DNA of 64,000 nt from Lachnospiraceae bacterium. Lineage in GTDB: Bacteria > Bacillota > Clostridia > Lachnospirales > Lachnospiraceae. Under the pieces are notes generated by a model. The model saw nothing but the letters and a program-made list of their open reading frames with translations. It was not told the DNA's origin and made no database searches. Positions 24,066 through 32,238 of the stretch are shown in pieces. The stretch is taken from the NCBI GenBank assembly GCA_002892395.1, contig NBBL01000001.1:62589-126588 (forward strand), written 5' to 3'. A program made the position numbers and the translations under genes. Positions within the stretch are counted from its first letter, which is position 1; every line of letters starts with the position of its first letter.

Positions 24066-24893
24066 TCACATGGCAGTTTGCTCACATTCCTGCAGCATTT
24101 CAAGGACTGTCTTTTTCAGAATGGGATGCCGCTTGTTCGGCGCCAGCTCTTTGAGCGGCTCCAATACAAATGTGCGCTTATGCAGTTCGGTGTGGGGGAT
24201 AATCAATCGATCTGTCTCCAGAATCAGGTCATCATAAAAAAGAATATCCAAGTCAAGGGTCCTGGGACCCCAGTGGATTGTCCGTTCTCTGTAGGCTTCT
24301 TTTTCGATCCGGTTTATCTGCTCCAAAAGCTCTTCCGGCGTCAGAAGGGTTTCCAATTCGGCGCAGGCATTTAAAAAATCACCCTGCTCCACGCCTCCGT
24401 AGGGGGCGGTTTCGATATAGCTGGAAACCGCTGCGACATGGCAGCCTTCTGTCGCATCAAGGGCGCGGACCGCACCGTCCAGATACCCCTTTCTGTCGCC
24501 TAAATTAGAGCCCATCGCCAGGTAAACCTGGTGTCGGAACCTGGAAATTTTGACAGAAACTGTCTCCAGAGGAAGACCAACCGGCGCCCATGGCTTTTTC
24601 AGTTCCAGCGTCACGCCCCGAAGCTTCGGATAGCGGAGTAAAATAGCCTCCGCCAGTTGCTCCGCCGCGGCTTCAATCAGCTTGCACGGATGCGCCGCTG
24701 TGTATTGTGACGCAAACGATGCCAGCTCCCCGTAGTGAATCGAATCCTTCAGATCATCCGACCTTCCGGCTTTTCGCGTATCCGTGTGAAGGGTCAGAGA
24801 CAGCAGAAATTTTTGCCCCAGCTTCGTTTCCTCAGGGTAAACCCCGTGAAAGGCAAATACCGCCAGATTCTCAATTTGTATCACATCACCCAT
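24066..24893 (-). CDS. folB/folK: Bifunctional dihydroneopterin aldolase / HPPK
   Basis: The N-terminal third (residues 1-118) is FolB (MGDVIQIENLAVFAFHGVYPEE, IHYGELASFA, KKPWAPVGLPLETVSVKI), which splits dihydroneopterin to 6-hydroxymethyl-dihydropterin. The rest is HPPK (VYLAMGSNLGDRKGYL, RWGPRTLDLDILFY-like HWGPRTLDLDILFYDD, IIPHTELHKRTFVLEPL), which pyrophosphorylates it. The fusion of consecutive folate enzymes is known in Firmicutes. It overlaps folP by 8 bp and is the last gene of the folate operon. Confidence 0.96.
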   Translation of the reverse strand: MGDVIQIENLAVFAFHGVYPEETKLGQKFLLSLTLHTDTRKAGRSDDLKDSIHYGELASFASQYTAAHPCKLIEAAAEQLAEAILLRYPKLRGVTLELKKPWAPVGLPLETVSVKISRFRHQVYLAMGSNLGDRKGYLDGAVRALDATEGCHVAAVSSYIETAPYGGVEQGDFLNACAELETLLTPEELLEQINRIEKEAYRERTIHWGPRTLDLDILFYDDLILETDRLIIPHTELHKRTFVLEPLKELAPNKRHPILKKTVLEMLQECEQTAM

Positions 24894-25707
24894 TCCGTTT
24901 GCCTTCTCTCAGGATCCCCTGCGTCATGCGCATGGCCCGCAGATTCTCCTTCACATCGTGCACCCGAATAAAGGAAGCGCCCTGCTGAACCCCGAATACC
25001 GTTGTCGTCAAGGTCGCCTCTACCCGTTGGTCAACCGGAAGATCCAGAACATACCCCAATGTGGATTTGCGGGAAGTTCCCAGAAGCACTGGAAAGCCAA
25101 GCGCCTTCAGGCGATCCAGATGGTGAATCAGGGCTAAATTTTGCTCCGGTGATTTGGCAAACCCGATTCCCGGATCCAGAATGATGTTTTCTTCCTTCAC
25201 ACCGGCTTGTTTTGCCACTTCAAGGCAATGCTTCATATCGGACAGAAAATCTGTCCAAAAATCCTGATAAACCGCTTCACGGCGGTTGTGCATCAGGCAA
25301 CAGGGCACATCATAGGCCGCCGTCAGCTCCGCGACTCTTTTGTCATACAGAAATCCCCAGATATCATTGACAAGATCCGCACCGGCTTTCAGAGCGGCTT
25401 CTACCACTTCTCCCTTGTAGCTGTCCACGGACACCGGAATATCGAACTGTTTCTTGACCAGCTCAATCATAGGCACCACTCGCTCGATCTCTTCCTGTGC
25501 GCTGATCTGCACATGTCCCGGGCGGGTGGATTCCCCTCCGATGTCGATGATGGCAGCCCCCTCCTCTATCATATCCTCCACATGACGAAGCGCCCTGTCT
25601 CGGTTGTTCCATTTTCCGCCGTCAGAAAAGGAGTCCGGTGTATAATTCAAGATTCCCATAATGTAGCAGTCGTGCTCCACATCAAACTGTTTTTTTCCGA
25701 TTTTCAT
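24886..25707 (-). CDS. folP: Dihydropteroate synthase
   Basis: FolP condenses hydroxymethyl-dihydropterin pyrophosphate with p-aminobenzoate. Motifs are intact: MGILNYTPDSFSDGGKW, IDIGGESTRPG, NDIWGF and the C-terminal IRVHDVKENLRAM. The ATG at 25707 is chosen because AGGAGG stands 6 nt upstream of it and directly abuts the ATG at 25713. Third-last step enzyme within the folate operon; the target of sulfonamides. Confidence 0.97.
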   Translation of the reverse strand: MKIGKKQFDVEHDCYIMGILNYTPDSFSDGGKWNNRDRALRHVEDMIEEGAAIIDIGGESTRPGHVQISAQEEIERVVPMIELVKKQFDIPVSVDSYKGEVVEAALKAGADLVNDIWGFLYDKRVAELTAAYDVPCCLMHNRREAVYQDFWTDFLSDMKHCLEVAKQAGVKEENIILDPGIGFAKSPEQNLALIHHLDRLKALGFPVLLGTSRKSTLGYVLDLPVDQRVEATLTTTVFGVQQGASFIRVHDVKENLRAMRMTQGILREGKRNG

Positions 25708-25728
25708 CTTCATCCTCCTGTTCCGGTA

Positions 25729-26211
25729 TCACACCGTTATGATTTTATTTTTTCGTTCCTCCGGCCAATTGCAGTCCCGACGCGCTCCACAGTCCCAGCA
25801 CATTCTGGATGCCTTGTCCGCTCGGTACAAAACTCCGGCAAGATCCTGTCTTAATCCGGTTTCCCTTCGGCGATGTCCGCGTATCGCATTCAGAATCTCT
25901 TCACATTCCCCGGGGGAAAATTCACAATCCTTCAGAATTTTCTCTGCAATTTCCGGACCGGCCTGTTCGTGGGGAATTCCCGTTTCATATTCCGCACCGC
26001 GCCCGATGTCATGGAGGAGAGCCGCCGCGTACAAAAGCTCCTTCGGGATCGGAAGCCCGTGCTCCAGCACCTCAATATAAGACAGCCGCGCCACATCCAT
26101 AAGATGCTCCGTTCCATGACAACAGAACTGTCGGGTTATTTCCGCCCTTCGTATGCATTCCATGCTCTGTTTCCATTTTGCGTGGCCGATAATCTTCTGA
26201 ATCCGCTCCAT
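25729..26211 (-). CDS. HD-domain phosphohydrolase in the folate operon
   Basis: A 160-residue single HD domain: HGTEHLMDVARL supplies the first His, LLHDIGRG the HD pair, and IPHEQAGPEIAEKIL / IRGHRRRE further ligands. Near the C-terminus is a Cys-rich knuckle (CWDCGARRDCNWP) that could bind metal. The gene lies between folE and folP, 3 bp from folE's stop and 21 bp from folP. No other candidate in the operon removes phosphate from dihydroneopterin triphosphate, so that step is a reasonable hypothesis; this is inference from context, not from a characterised homologue. Confidence 0.8.
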   Translation of the reverse strand: MERIQKIIGHAKWKQSMECIRRAEITRQFCCHGTEHLMDVARLSYIEVLEHGLPIPKELLYAAALLHDIGRGAEYETGIPHEQAGPEIAEKILKDCEFSPGECEEILNAIRGHRRRETGLRQDLAGVLYRADKASRMCWDCGARRDCNWPEERKNKIITV

Positions 26212-26214
26212 TTC

Positions 26215-26772
26215 TCACCGATGCTCCAGCATCCGATAGAATTGCGCTTGCAGCTCGGGATGATCGCAAAAGCAGCCCCTGGTCGCCACCGTGACCGTTT
26301 TGGTTCCCGGTTTTTTGATTCCCCGCATGGTCATGCAAAGATGCTCGGCCTCCTCCATGACCATGACACCAAGAGGATGAAGCTCCGCCATGATGGAATC
26401 TGCAACCTGCGCGGTCATTCGCTCCTGGATCTGAAGCCGCCTGGCGTAGACCTCTACCGTTCTCGCAATTTTGCTCAGCCCAACGACCTCGCCGTTCGGA
26501 ATATAGGCGACCGCCGCCGTCCCGAAAAACGGAAGCATGTGATGCTCGCAAAGAGAATAGAAGGGAATCTCCTTTTCCAAAACCATATCGTCAGAGAAAA
26601 CTGAAAATCTCTTTCTCAGATGCTCTGACGCGCGTTCCATGTAGCCTCCCGCGATTTCCTCATACATTCTGGCGATCCGATCCGGTGTCTCAATCAGCCC
26701 CTCTCTGGACGGATCCTCTCCGATTCCTTCCAGAATCAGCCTGACGCCCTCTTTTATCTTTTCTTTATCCAT
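26215..26772 (-). CDS. folE: GTP cyclohydrolase I
   Basis: FolE converts GTP to dihydroneopterin triphosphate. Zinc and active-site motifs are present: [37 protein letters not shown] (two adjacent motifs), CLCMTMRG-like HLCMTMRGI and [10 protein letters not shown]. The ATG at 26772 gives the normal 185-residue protein starting MDKEKIKEG; a GAAGG lies 6 nt before it. In-frame starts at 26802 and 26859 would add an untypical N-terminus, the latter overlapping folC. Confidence 0.97.
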   Translation of the reverse strand: MDKEKIKEGVRLILEGIGEDPSREGLIETPDRIARMYEEIAGGYMERASEHLRKRFSVFSDDMVLEKEIPFYSLCEHHMLPFFGTAAVAYIPNGEVVGLSKIARTVEVYARRLQIQERMTAQVADSIMAELHPLGVMVMEEAEHLCMTMRGIKKPGTKTVTVATRGCFCDHPELQAQFYRMLEHR

Positions 26773-26825
26773 GGCCTGCCTTCCATTCTCCGTATTTGAC
26801 ATTTGACCTTTCGCGCTGCAGGGAG

Positions 26826-28124
26826 TCAAGCTCTCCCGTCCATTGCCGCCTTCACACATTTCTCTGCTTCTTCCAAAAAAGACAGACTCCCGAACACAAT
26901 CAGCACATCCTCCGGTTCCATCCGTCTAAACAGCTGTTGCACTCCCATCGCAATCGAATCGGCGGCCTCTACGGAGGGATTGACCCGTTCCACTGCCTGT
27001 TTCAATTCGGCTGCCGGCAACGCTCTCGGATTCTTCGGTGTCTGAACCGTCACGATATAGCTTGCCAGGGGTGCAGTGCAGGAGATGATTTTTTCGTATT
27101 CTTTATCCCGAAACACCCCCATCATATAGAAGATTCTTCTCCCCTTAAAGTACAGCTCGATTGATTTTTTTAATTCAATCGCGGCTGCTTCATTGTGTGC
27201 GCCGTCCAGGATGACCATCGGTTTTTCCGAAATCGGAGTAAACCGACCTTTCCATTCGGTGTGTGCCATCCCGCTTCTCACCTGCTCATCCGAAATTTGA
27301 AATCCCTGTCGGCGGAGTGCAAGGATGGCCTCCAGCGCAAGTGCTGCATTGTTCGGCTGATAGGTGCCTGCCAGATGGATTGTTATGTCGTTCCAGGGAC
27401 CGTAATCAAAGTGTTGCTCCTTCAGGCTGCTGCTTCGAAGCTTCAGCGCTTTCTCCTGAACAAATCGGAGAGAACAGCCCTTGTCTGCCGCGGCCGCCTG
27501 GATTACGGCTGCAGCTTCCGGAGACTGCACTGCCGAAACGGCAATTGCTCCGGGCTTCAGGATCCCTGCCTTTTGTGCAGCGATCTCTCCCAGGGTGGAA
27601 CCAAGATACTCCATGTGATCCATCCCGATTGAGGTTAACACTGCCACAACGGTGGTGTCCACTATATTGGTTGCATCCAGACTTCCGCCCATGCCGGTTT
27701 CCAACACCACGAGATCGCAGTGCTTTTTGGAAAAATACAGCAGCGCCACGGCGGTTTCCACCTCAAAGCAGGTGGGACCATGCCCCTTCTCTGCCCGCAT
27801 GTGCTCTGCCGCTTCCGCCACTTCTGTCAGGCAGGCTGCAAATTCCTCTTTTTTAATATCGACGTTGTTGACTCGATACCGTTCCCGATAGGAAAACAAG
27901 GCGGGGGAGGTGTAGCTTCCCGTACAATAACCGGCTTCGGACAGCACGGATGTGAGGTAGCTGAGTACGGAGCCTTTTCCATTCGTCCCGGCAATGTGAA
28001 CAAAGCGAAGATTCCTTTGGGGATCTCCCAGTCTTTTCAGAAGCTCCCCCATGGTTTCCAAGCCATAGATACTTCCGACCTTCAGCAACTCCTTCAGGTA
28101 TTCTCTGGACTCCGGATAATTCAT
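26826..28124 (-). CDS. folC: Folylpolyglutamate synthase / dihydrofolate synthase
   Basis: FolC adds glutamate to dihydropteroate and folates. The Mur-ligase-like protein has the ATP loop [15 protein letters not shown] (about residue 42), the [15 protein letters not shown] omega loop, [12 protein letters not shown] and the C-terminal [10 protein letters not shown]. 432 residues is normal. GAGGAG lies 6 nt before the ATG. It is the first gene of the folate operon, with a promoter at 28204-28232. Confidence 0.96.
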   Translation of the reverse strand: MNYPESREYLKELLKVGSIYGLETMGELLKRLGDPQRNLRFVHIAGTNGKGSVLSYLTSVLSEAGYCTGSYTSPALFSYRERYRVNNVDIKKEEFAACLTEVAEAAEHMRAEKGHGPTCFEVETAVALLYFSKKHCDLVVLETGMGGSLDATNIVDTTVVAVLTSIGMDHMEYLGSTLGEIAAQKAGILKPGAIAVSAVQSPEAAAVIQAAAADKGCSLRFVQEKALKLRSSSLKEQHFDYGPWNDITIHLAGTYQPNNAALALEAILALRRQGFQISDEQVRSGMAHTEWKGRFTPISEKPMVILDGAHNEAAAIELKKSIELYFKGRRIFYMMGVFRDKEYEKIISCTAPLASYIVTVQTPKNPRALPAAELKQAVERVNPSVEAADSIAMGVQQLFRRMEPEDVLIVFGSLSFLEEAEKCVKAAMDGRA

Positions 28125-28361
28125 GATTTACTCCTCTCTGACGTTACGCCTGTCCGCCCGTATTCCCGGGCGATTTGGGAGATCAATGCATCATTCCGAC
28201 AAAAGTATATAATGTATGACTACGCAGTGCAATCCGTTTTGCATTCGATCTCTTTTCTGCTTCCTTCCACTGTTCTGTCCAATCGTTTATAGGAGCTTTG
28301 GTGTCATCCGGATTGACAGTCGGCACCCCTGCACTTCGTTTTCTGGGCCCCGATCAAAGGC
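28125..28361 (-). other. Leader and intergenic stretch before folC
   Basis: It contains the folC promoter and, in the leader, a GC hairpin (CGCCCG 28155-28160 with CGGGCG 28167-28172) without a U-tract. A 47-codon minus-strand frame with a GTG at 28326 and stop at 28183 reads plausibly but has no ribosome site and overlaps the promoter. I see no folate (THF) riboswitch pattern. Confidence 0.5.
28204..28232 (-). promoter_or_regulatory. Promoter of the folate operon
   Basis: On the minus strand TTGCAC (28227-28232) and TATACT (28204-28209) are 17 bp apart, about 80 nt upstream of folC. Confidence 0.75.
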
Positions 28362-28904
28362 TCAGGAATAGGAATCGAGCTGCTCCAGATAGGCCTCCAG
28401 CTGCTCCAGGTAGTGGAGGGGAACCTCACGGGTTTTACGGATCGGAAAGGTGCGGTTCATTTCTTCGTAAGTGAAGCTCTTTCGTCCGCCTGCCTCCATG
28501 CGCTTCCAGTATGTTTGCAGGGAGCGGAACGGAAGAAAATAACTTTCATCCCGAGCGGTGAACTGCACAATCAAAAAAGAAATTCCGCGCTGAGCCTCAA
28601 AATCCCGCATAAATTCGATTTGATGCGCGTGGACGTTGGCGAGCGGAAAGGTATCTGTCGCGCATTCCTTTGCATCAAAGCAAATGGGGATGCTTTGAAC
28701 AAGACCGATGTAATCCACTGTGCTTTGCTTGTCAAAATAGGCCAGTGTAATGTGTCGGGTTTGGCGGTCAATTTCCATCGGGGTGATGGGCGTCGGAATT
28801 TTCTGCACCAGCGCGATGCGGCTTTCCCTGTAAATCTGATTGGAAAGATTCAGAATGTCTTCGAGACCGGATCCCCGTAATCCCCTTGTTTTCCAGGTAC
28901 CCAC
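28362..28904 (-). CDS. recU: Holliday junction resolvase RecU
   Basis: RecU resolves four-way DNA junctions in Firmicutes. The protein begins GTWKTRGLRGSGLEDILN and has the nuclease-core residues in STVDYIG and FDAKEC, then HQIEFMRDFEAQRGISFLIVQF. The GTG at 28904 is chosen because GGAGG stands 6 nt upstream; the longer frame (to 29084) reads through the rlu gene without family similarity. 180 residues is near the usual size. Its start lies 137 bp inside the upstream pseudouridine synthase gene. Confidence 0.93.
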   Translation of the reverse strand: MGTWKTRGLRGSGLEDILNLSNQIYRESRIALVQKIPTPITPMEIDRQTRHITLAYFDKQSTVDYIGLVQSIPICFDAKECATDTFPLANVHAHQIEFMRDFEAQRGISFLIVQFTARDESYFLPFRSLQTYWKRMEAGGRKSFTYEEMNRTFPIRKTREVPLHYLEQLEAYLEQLDSYS

Positions 28905-29901
28905 GGCAAACCTCCTCCGGGAAAAAAGTGAAAAAATCGCTTGGAAGCGGTGCAACCACGCATGTCCCTCCAATGCGCTCCAATATTCCGTTTCCTCTCG
29001 GAAATGAAAAGGAGTAGGCGTGAAGGAGCTGACGTCCGGCAAGTGCTGCACCATTGGAAGAATCACCCCTGCAAACAGCACCACCGTATTTGGGATCTCC
29101 CAAAACCGGATGCCCGATGGAAGCCAGATGTGCTCGAATCTGGTGGGTGCGCCCGGTGATCAAATGAATCCGGAGCAGTGTGATTCCGTTTCGGAAGCAT
29201 AAGGGTTCATAGGCAGTGTGAATTTCTCTGTCTTCGTCCCGTTCCTTTTGGTTCAAAATAAGAACCTTGTTGGTCTCCTTGTTTTTTCTCAAAAATCCAT
29301 GAATTTCTGCCGGCTCTTTCAGCGTTCCACGCACGCAGGCTATATAATATTTGGAAGCGGAACGTTCTCTCAGAAGCTCAGCCAGCTGCTGCAGGGCGGG
29401 AAGGGTTTTTCCGGCGAGCAGTAGCCCGCTTGTATTCCGATCGAGACGGTTGGCAATCGAGGGGCGAAAGGTCCTAAGGCTCTCCTCTGTGACGGAACCC
29501 GTCTGCAGCAGATAGGCGAGAATCCATTCATTGGCGGAACAATCCTGTTTCTTTGCCTTCTGCGAAAGCAGACCGGCAGGCTTGTTGAAAATCAGGAGAT
29601 CATCATCCTCATAGAGAATTCGGCTTTTAATCGGAGCAGTGTCCTTGGGAAGTGTTTGCAGATCATCCCCAGTCCGATGGGGCGCGGCAAACTTTTGAAA
29701 GGTTTCATCCGACAGCCAGAAGCGAACCACATCCCCCGGCATCAGTTTCTCTGCGCCGGTTTTTTTTTCATGATTCACTGTGATGTTCTTTTTTCGCAGC
29801 ATCCGGTACAAAAACCCTTTTCCGGCATCGGGCAGGCATTTGGACAGAAATTTATCCAGGCGCTGTCCCGCTTCATTTTTTCCGATCAAAAATTCCTTCA
29901 T
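28768..29901 (-). CDS. RluA-family pseudouridine synthase with out-of-family C-terminal tail
   Basis: An S4 domain (residues 1-65) is followed by a RluA-type catalytic domain with the aspartate motif NRLDRNTSGL (Asp154) and the TGRTHQIRAHLASIGHPVLGD block. The conserved part ends near residue 330 (FFTFFPEEV). The remaining 45 residues are read in another frame of recU and are not family-like, which suggests loss of the original stop codon by a frameshift or point change. The protein is probably functional. The rRNA or tRNA target is unknown. Confidence 0.88.
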   Translation of the reverse strand: MKEFLIGKNEAGQRLDKFLSKCLPDAGKGFLYRMLRKKNITVNHEKKTGAEKLMPGDVVRFWLSDETFQKFAAPHRTGDDLQTLPKDTAPIKSRILYEDDDLLIFNKPAGLLSQKAKKQDCSANEWILAYLLQTGSVTEESLRTFRPSIANRLDRNTSGLLLAGKTLPALQQLAELLRERSASKYYIACVRGTLKEPAEIHGFLRKNKETNKVLILNQKERDEDREIHTAYEPLCFRNGITLLRIHLITGRTHQIRAHLASIGHPVLGDPKYGGAVCRGDSSNGAALAGRQLLHAYSFSFPRGNGILERIGGTCVVAPLPSDFFTFFPEEVCRGYLENKGITGIRSRRHSESFQSDLQGKPHRAGAENSDAHHPDGN

Positions 29902-29931
29902 CTCTTTGCCTCAGCTTAAAATCCCTTTTTC

Positions 29932-30738
29932 TCATCCATCGGAGCACTGTTCTGAAGCATTCCTCGTTGTATTCGCTTCGGAGCAGGGAGAGAAAACCTT
30001 TAAAATCAGCGCATGGGGAAGCACCTTGCAGAGGACGCGAAGGCTCTGCATCGCCGCACCATAGACGGAGACCGTCTTTCCTGCAAACGCATCGGAAAGC
30101 GCCCTTGCCACGACACGACTGGTTTTTGCCATAAAATATTTTTTGTAAAAAGGTGCCTTTTGAAACTCCTCGGCAACGGAAAAGAATCCGGTATCCACCG
30201 GCCCCGGGCAAACCGCTGTGACATAGATCTGCTGCGGCTCCAGCTCCTTGGCAAGGGCCATGCTGTAGGAAAGCACAAAGGCCTTCGTTGCCGCGTAAAC
30301 CGCGAAGCCCGGCTGCGGCAAAAACGCGGCGGCGGAAGCAAAGTTGATGATGCGGCATTTCGCAGATAAAAACGGAAGCGAAAGCTCTGTCAGCGCAGTC
30401 AGTGCAGTGCAGTTCAAGGCAATCATCCCCCGTGTATCACTGCCGGAGACCTGACCGACTGTTCCCAGCTTTCCATATCCCGCGGCATTGACCAGAATAC
30501 AGATTTCTGCATTCTTCCGAATGAGTGCATCCCGAAGTTCCGTACGAACCTGCTCTCCTGTCAGGTCACCGGGGAAAGCCCGCATTTTCCCCGGAAATTC
30601 CCGCTCCATACGCGCAAGCTTCTCCTCACTTCGCGCGGTGATCCAGATTCCATCGAGGCTGGGAAAGCGCAGCGCAATCTGCCTTGCCATCTCCTCTCCC
30701 ATACCGGAGGAAGCTCCGCTGACCAGTGCAATCTTCAT
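29932..30738 (-). CDS. Short-chain dehydrogenase/reductase
   Basis: A classical SDR of 268 residues with the Rossmann motif VSGASSGMGEEMA (residues 6-18), NAAGYG (about 89), the catalytic serine in INFASAAAF and the YxxxK pair in YAATKAF. The C-terminal part (about 225-268) has a hydrophobic stretch typical of SDRs that act on lipid-like substrates. The substrate is unknown. GGGGAG precedes the ATG by 6 nt. The neighbours (pseudouridine synthases) give no functional clue. Confidence 0.88.
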   Translation of the reverse strand: MKIALVSGASSGMGEEMARQIALRFPSLDGIWITARSEEKLARMEREFPGKMRAFPGDLTGEQVRTELRDALIRKNAEICILVNAAGYGKLGTVGQVSGSDTRGMIALNCTALTALTELSLPFLSAKCRIINFASAAAFLPQPGFAVYAATKAFVLSYSMALAKELEPQQIYVTAVCPGPVDTGFFSVAEEFQKAPFYKKYFMAKTSRVVARALSDAFAGKTVSVYGAAMQSLRVLCKVLPHALILKVFSPCSEANTTRNASEQCSDG

Positions 30739-30827
30739 TTTGTTCTCCCCTCTTCGGCTGCTGCCGTCTGATGGTTGTCAAATATGTCTCTTTTTATGTC
30801 TGCCGACAGGTGAATTTCCGATGCGTC

Positions 30828-30853
30828 TTTATGACACGCCTTTATGACACGCT
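30828..30853 (-). repeat. 13-bp perfect-to-near tandem duplication
   Basis: TTTATGACACGCC (30828-30840) is repeated with one change at 30841-30853, right after the stop codon of the RsuA-HAD gene (minus-strand reading). Confidence 0.85.
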
Positions 30854-30858
30854 TCGGC

Positions 30859-32238
30859 TCACAAGAGCTCAGTAAAATCCCGGATCATAAAATCTGCGCT
30901 TGCCTTAATCTCATCAAACAGAGGCAACGAGGCGGTATCCTCCACGGCGCAGACCGCCATGCCGGCGCGTTTTCCTGCCTGGATTCCTTCCGGGATATCT
31001 TCAAACACCAGGCAATCCCTCGGTTTCAGGGCAAGTCTTCGCGCCGCTTCCAGGTAAATATCCGGCTTTGGTTTTCCGGCCTTCACACAGTCCGAGGTTA
31101 AAACCAGATCAAAGAGATCGTAGATTCCCTGTGCCTTTAGAAAGAGCTCTGCAAGCTGCAGACGATTGCTGGTGGCAAGGGCGATCCCGGCACCCCGTTC
31201 CTTTAATCGGCTCAGAAAGGCATGGGCTCCCGGCTTCAGGGAAATCTCCGCCCGGTAGGCCTCCAGCGCCATCTGTTCCCACTGTGCCATCATTTCCTCC
31301 GTGGAATCGGGGATGGAGAAGCGCGTTTTAAAATACTGAGCCACCTCGGAAAAGCTTTTTCCGGCCAGTTCCCTGTGAAGATCCTCCGGACAGGAAATTC
31401 CATGCCGTGAAAGATACCTTCGGTCGATATCCCCCCAGAGATGCATGGAGTCTGCCAAGGTTCCGTCCAGATCAAACAGAAAGCCCTGATACCGTTTGCA
31501 GTCCGGCCTGGAGCCCTCTGTCTCCTTTGCTCGGTCAAAATTCTGAAGCACAGACACTTCCTCCCCAGTCAGTTTCCGAAAGTCGCCCTCAGAAAGCCGA
31601 AGCCGATCCAACCAGAGAGGTCCCATGGCAATCCTTCTTAGCTTTGTGACAGGGCAACCCATGGAAAGGAACATTCGCTTCACCTGATGGAACTTTCCCT
31701 CCCGGATCGTAAGGCGCACGGGCTGGCTGCTGCAGTCCAGATGGGCAGGGAGGCATTTTGTTCCATCCTCCAGTAAAATCCCTTCCAGAAAGCGGGATTC
31801 GGCGTCTTCCGGAAGCACTCCCTCGTAGGAAACCTCATACACCTTGTCCACATGCTTTGCAGGGGACAGCAGGCGATGAATCAGCGCTCCGTCGTCTGTG
31901 ATCAAAAGCAGCCCGGTCGTATCCAGATCCAGCCTGCCGCAGGGCGAGAGTCCCCGCCTCGTGAGGCCCATATAGGAAATGACAGTTTCATGTCTCGAAT
32001 CCGAAATCGCAGACAGGATTCCGGCGGGCTTATTGAGAACCCAGTACTCATGCTCGGAGAAGGAAAGCTCCTGTCCGTCAAGACAAAGCAAATCGGCTTC
32101 CGGGCTGATTTTTTCTTCTGCCGCCTTGACGGGAATGCCGTTTCGAAGGAGGTGCCCCTCGCGAATGAGCTTCTTTGCATCCTTTCTGCTTCCGCAGCCA
32201 TAGTGTGCCAGAAACTGATCCGCCCGCATTTTTTTCAT
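30859..32238 (-). CDS. Fusion: RsuA/RluB-type pseudouridine synthase + HAD phosphatase
   Basis: Residue numbers are for the 464-codon frame from 32253. Residues 8-240 form an RsuA-family protein: S4 domain (DQFLAHYGCGSRKDAKKLI) and the catalytic motif GRLDLDTTGLL (Asp109), with KFHQVKRMF. Residues 255-464 are a subfamily-IA HAD phosphatase with all four motifs: FDLDGTLADS (Asp261, Asp263), ATSN (Thr361), KAGKPKPD (Lys394) and FEDIPEGI (Asp419). The join is a 15-residue polar linker in one uninterrupted frame. The ATG at 32238 is preferred over 32253 because GGAGG stands 8 nt upstream and it overlaps the rsmF stop by one base (TGATG). The HAD part resembles beta-phosphoglucomutase or sugar-phosphatase types; substrate unknown. 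Confidence 0.9.
   Translation of the reverse strand: MKKMRADQFLAHYGCGSRKDAKKLIREGHLLRNGIPVKAAEEKISPEADLLCLDGQELSFSEHEYWVLNKPAGILSAISDSRHETVISYMGLTRRGLSPCGRLDLDTTGLLLITDDGALIHRLLSPAKHVDKVYEVSYEGVLPEDAESRFLEGILLEDGTKCLPAHLDCSSQPVRLTIREGKFHQVKRMFLSMGCPVTKLRRIAMGPLWLDRLRLSEGDFRKLTGEEVSVLQNFDRAKETEGSRPDCKRYQGFLFDLDGTLADSMHLWGDIDRRYLSRHGISCPEDLHRELAGKSFSEVAQYFKTRFSIPDSTEEMMAQWEQMALEAYRAEISLKPGAHAFLSRLKERGAGIALATSNRLQLAELFLKAQGIYDLFDLVLTSDCVKAGKPKPDIYLEAARRLALKPRDCLVFEDIPEGIQAGKRAGMAVCAVEDTASLPLFDEIKASADFMIRDFTELL

Noticed and set aside
28125-28200. THF riboswitch before folC
   Set aside because: Only one GC hairpin is seen; the conserved THF-riboswitch core sequences were not found.
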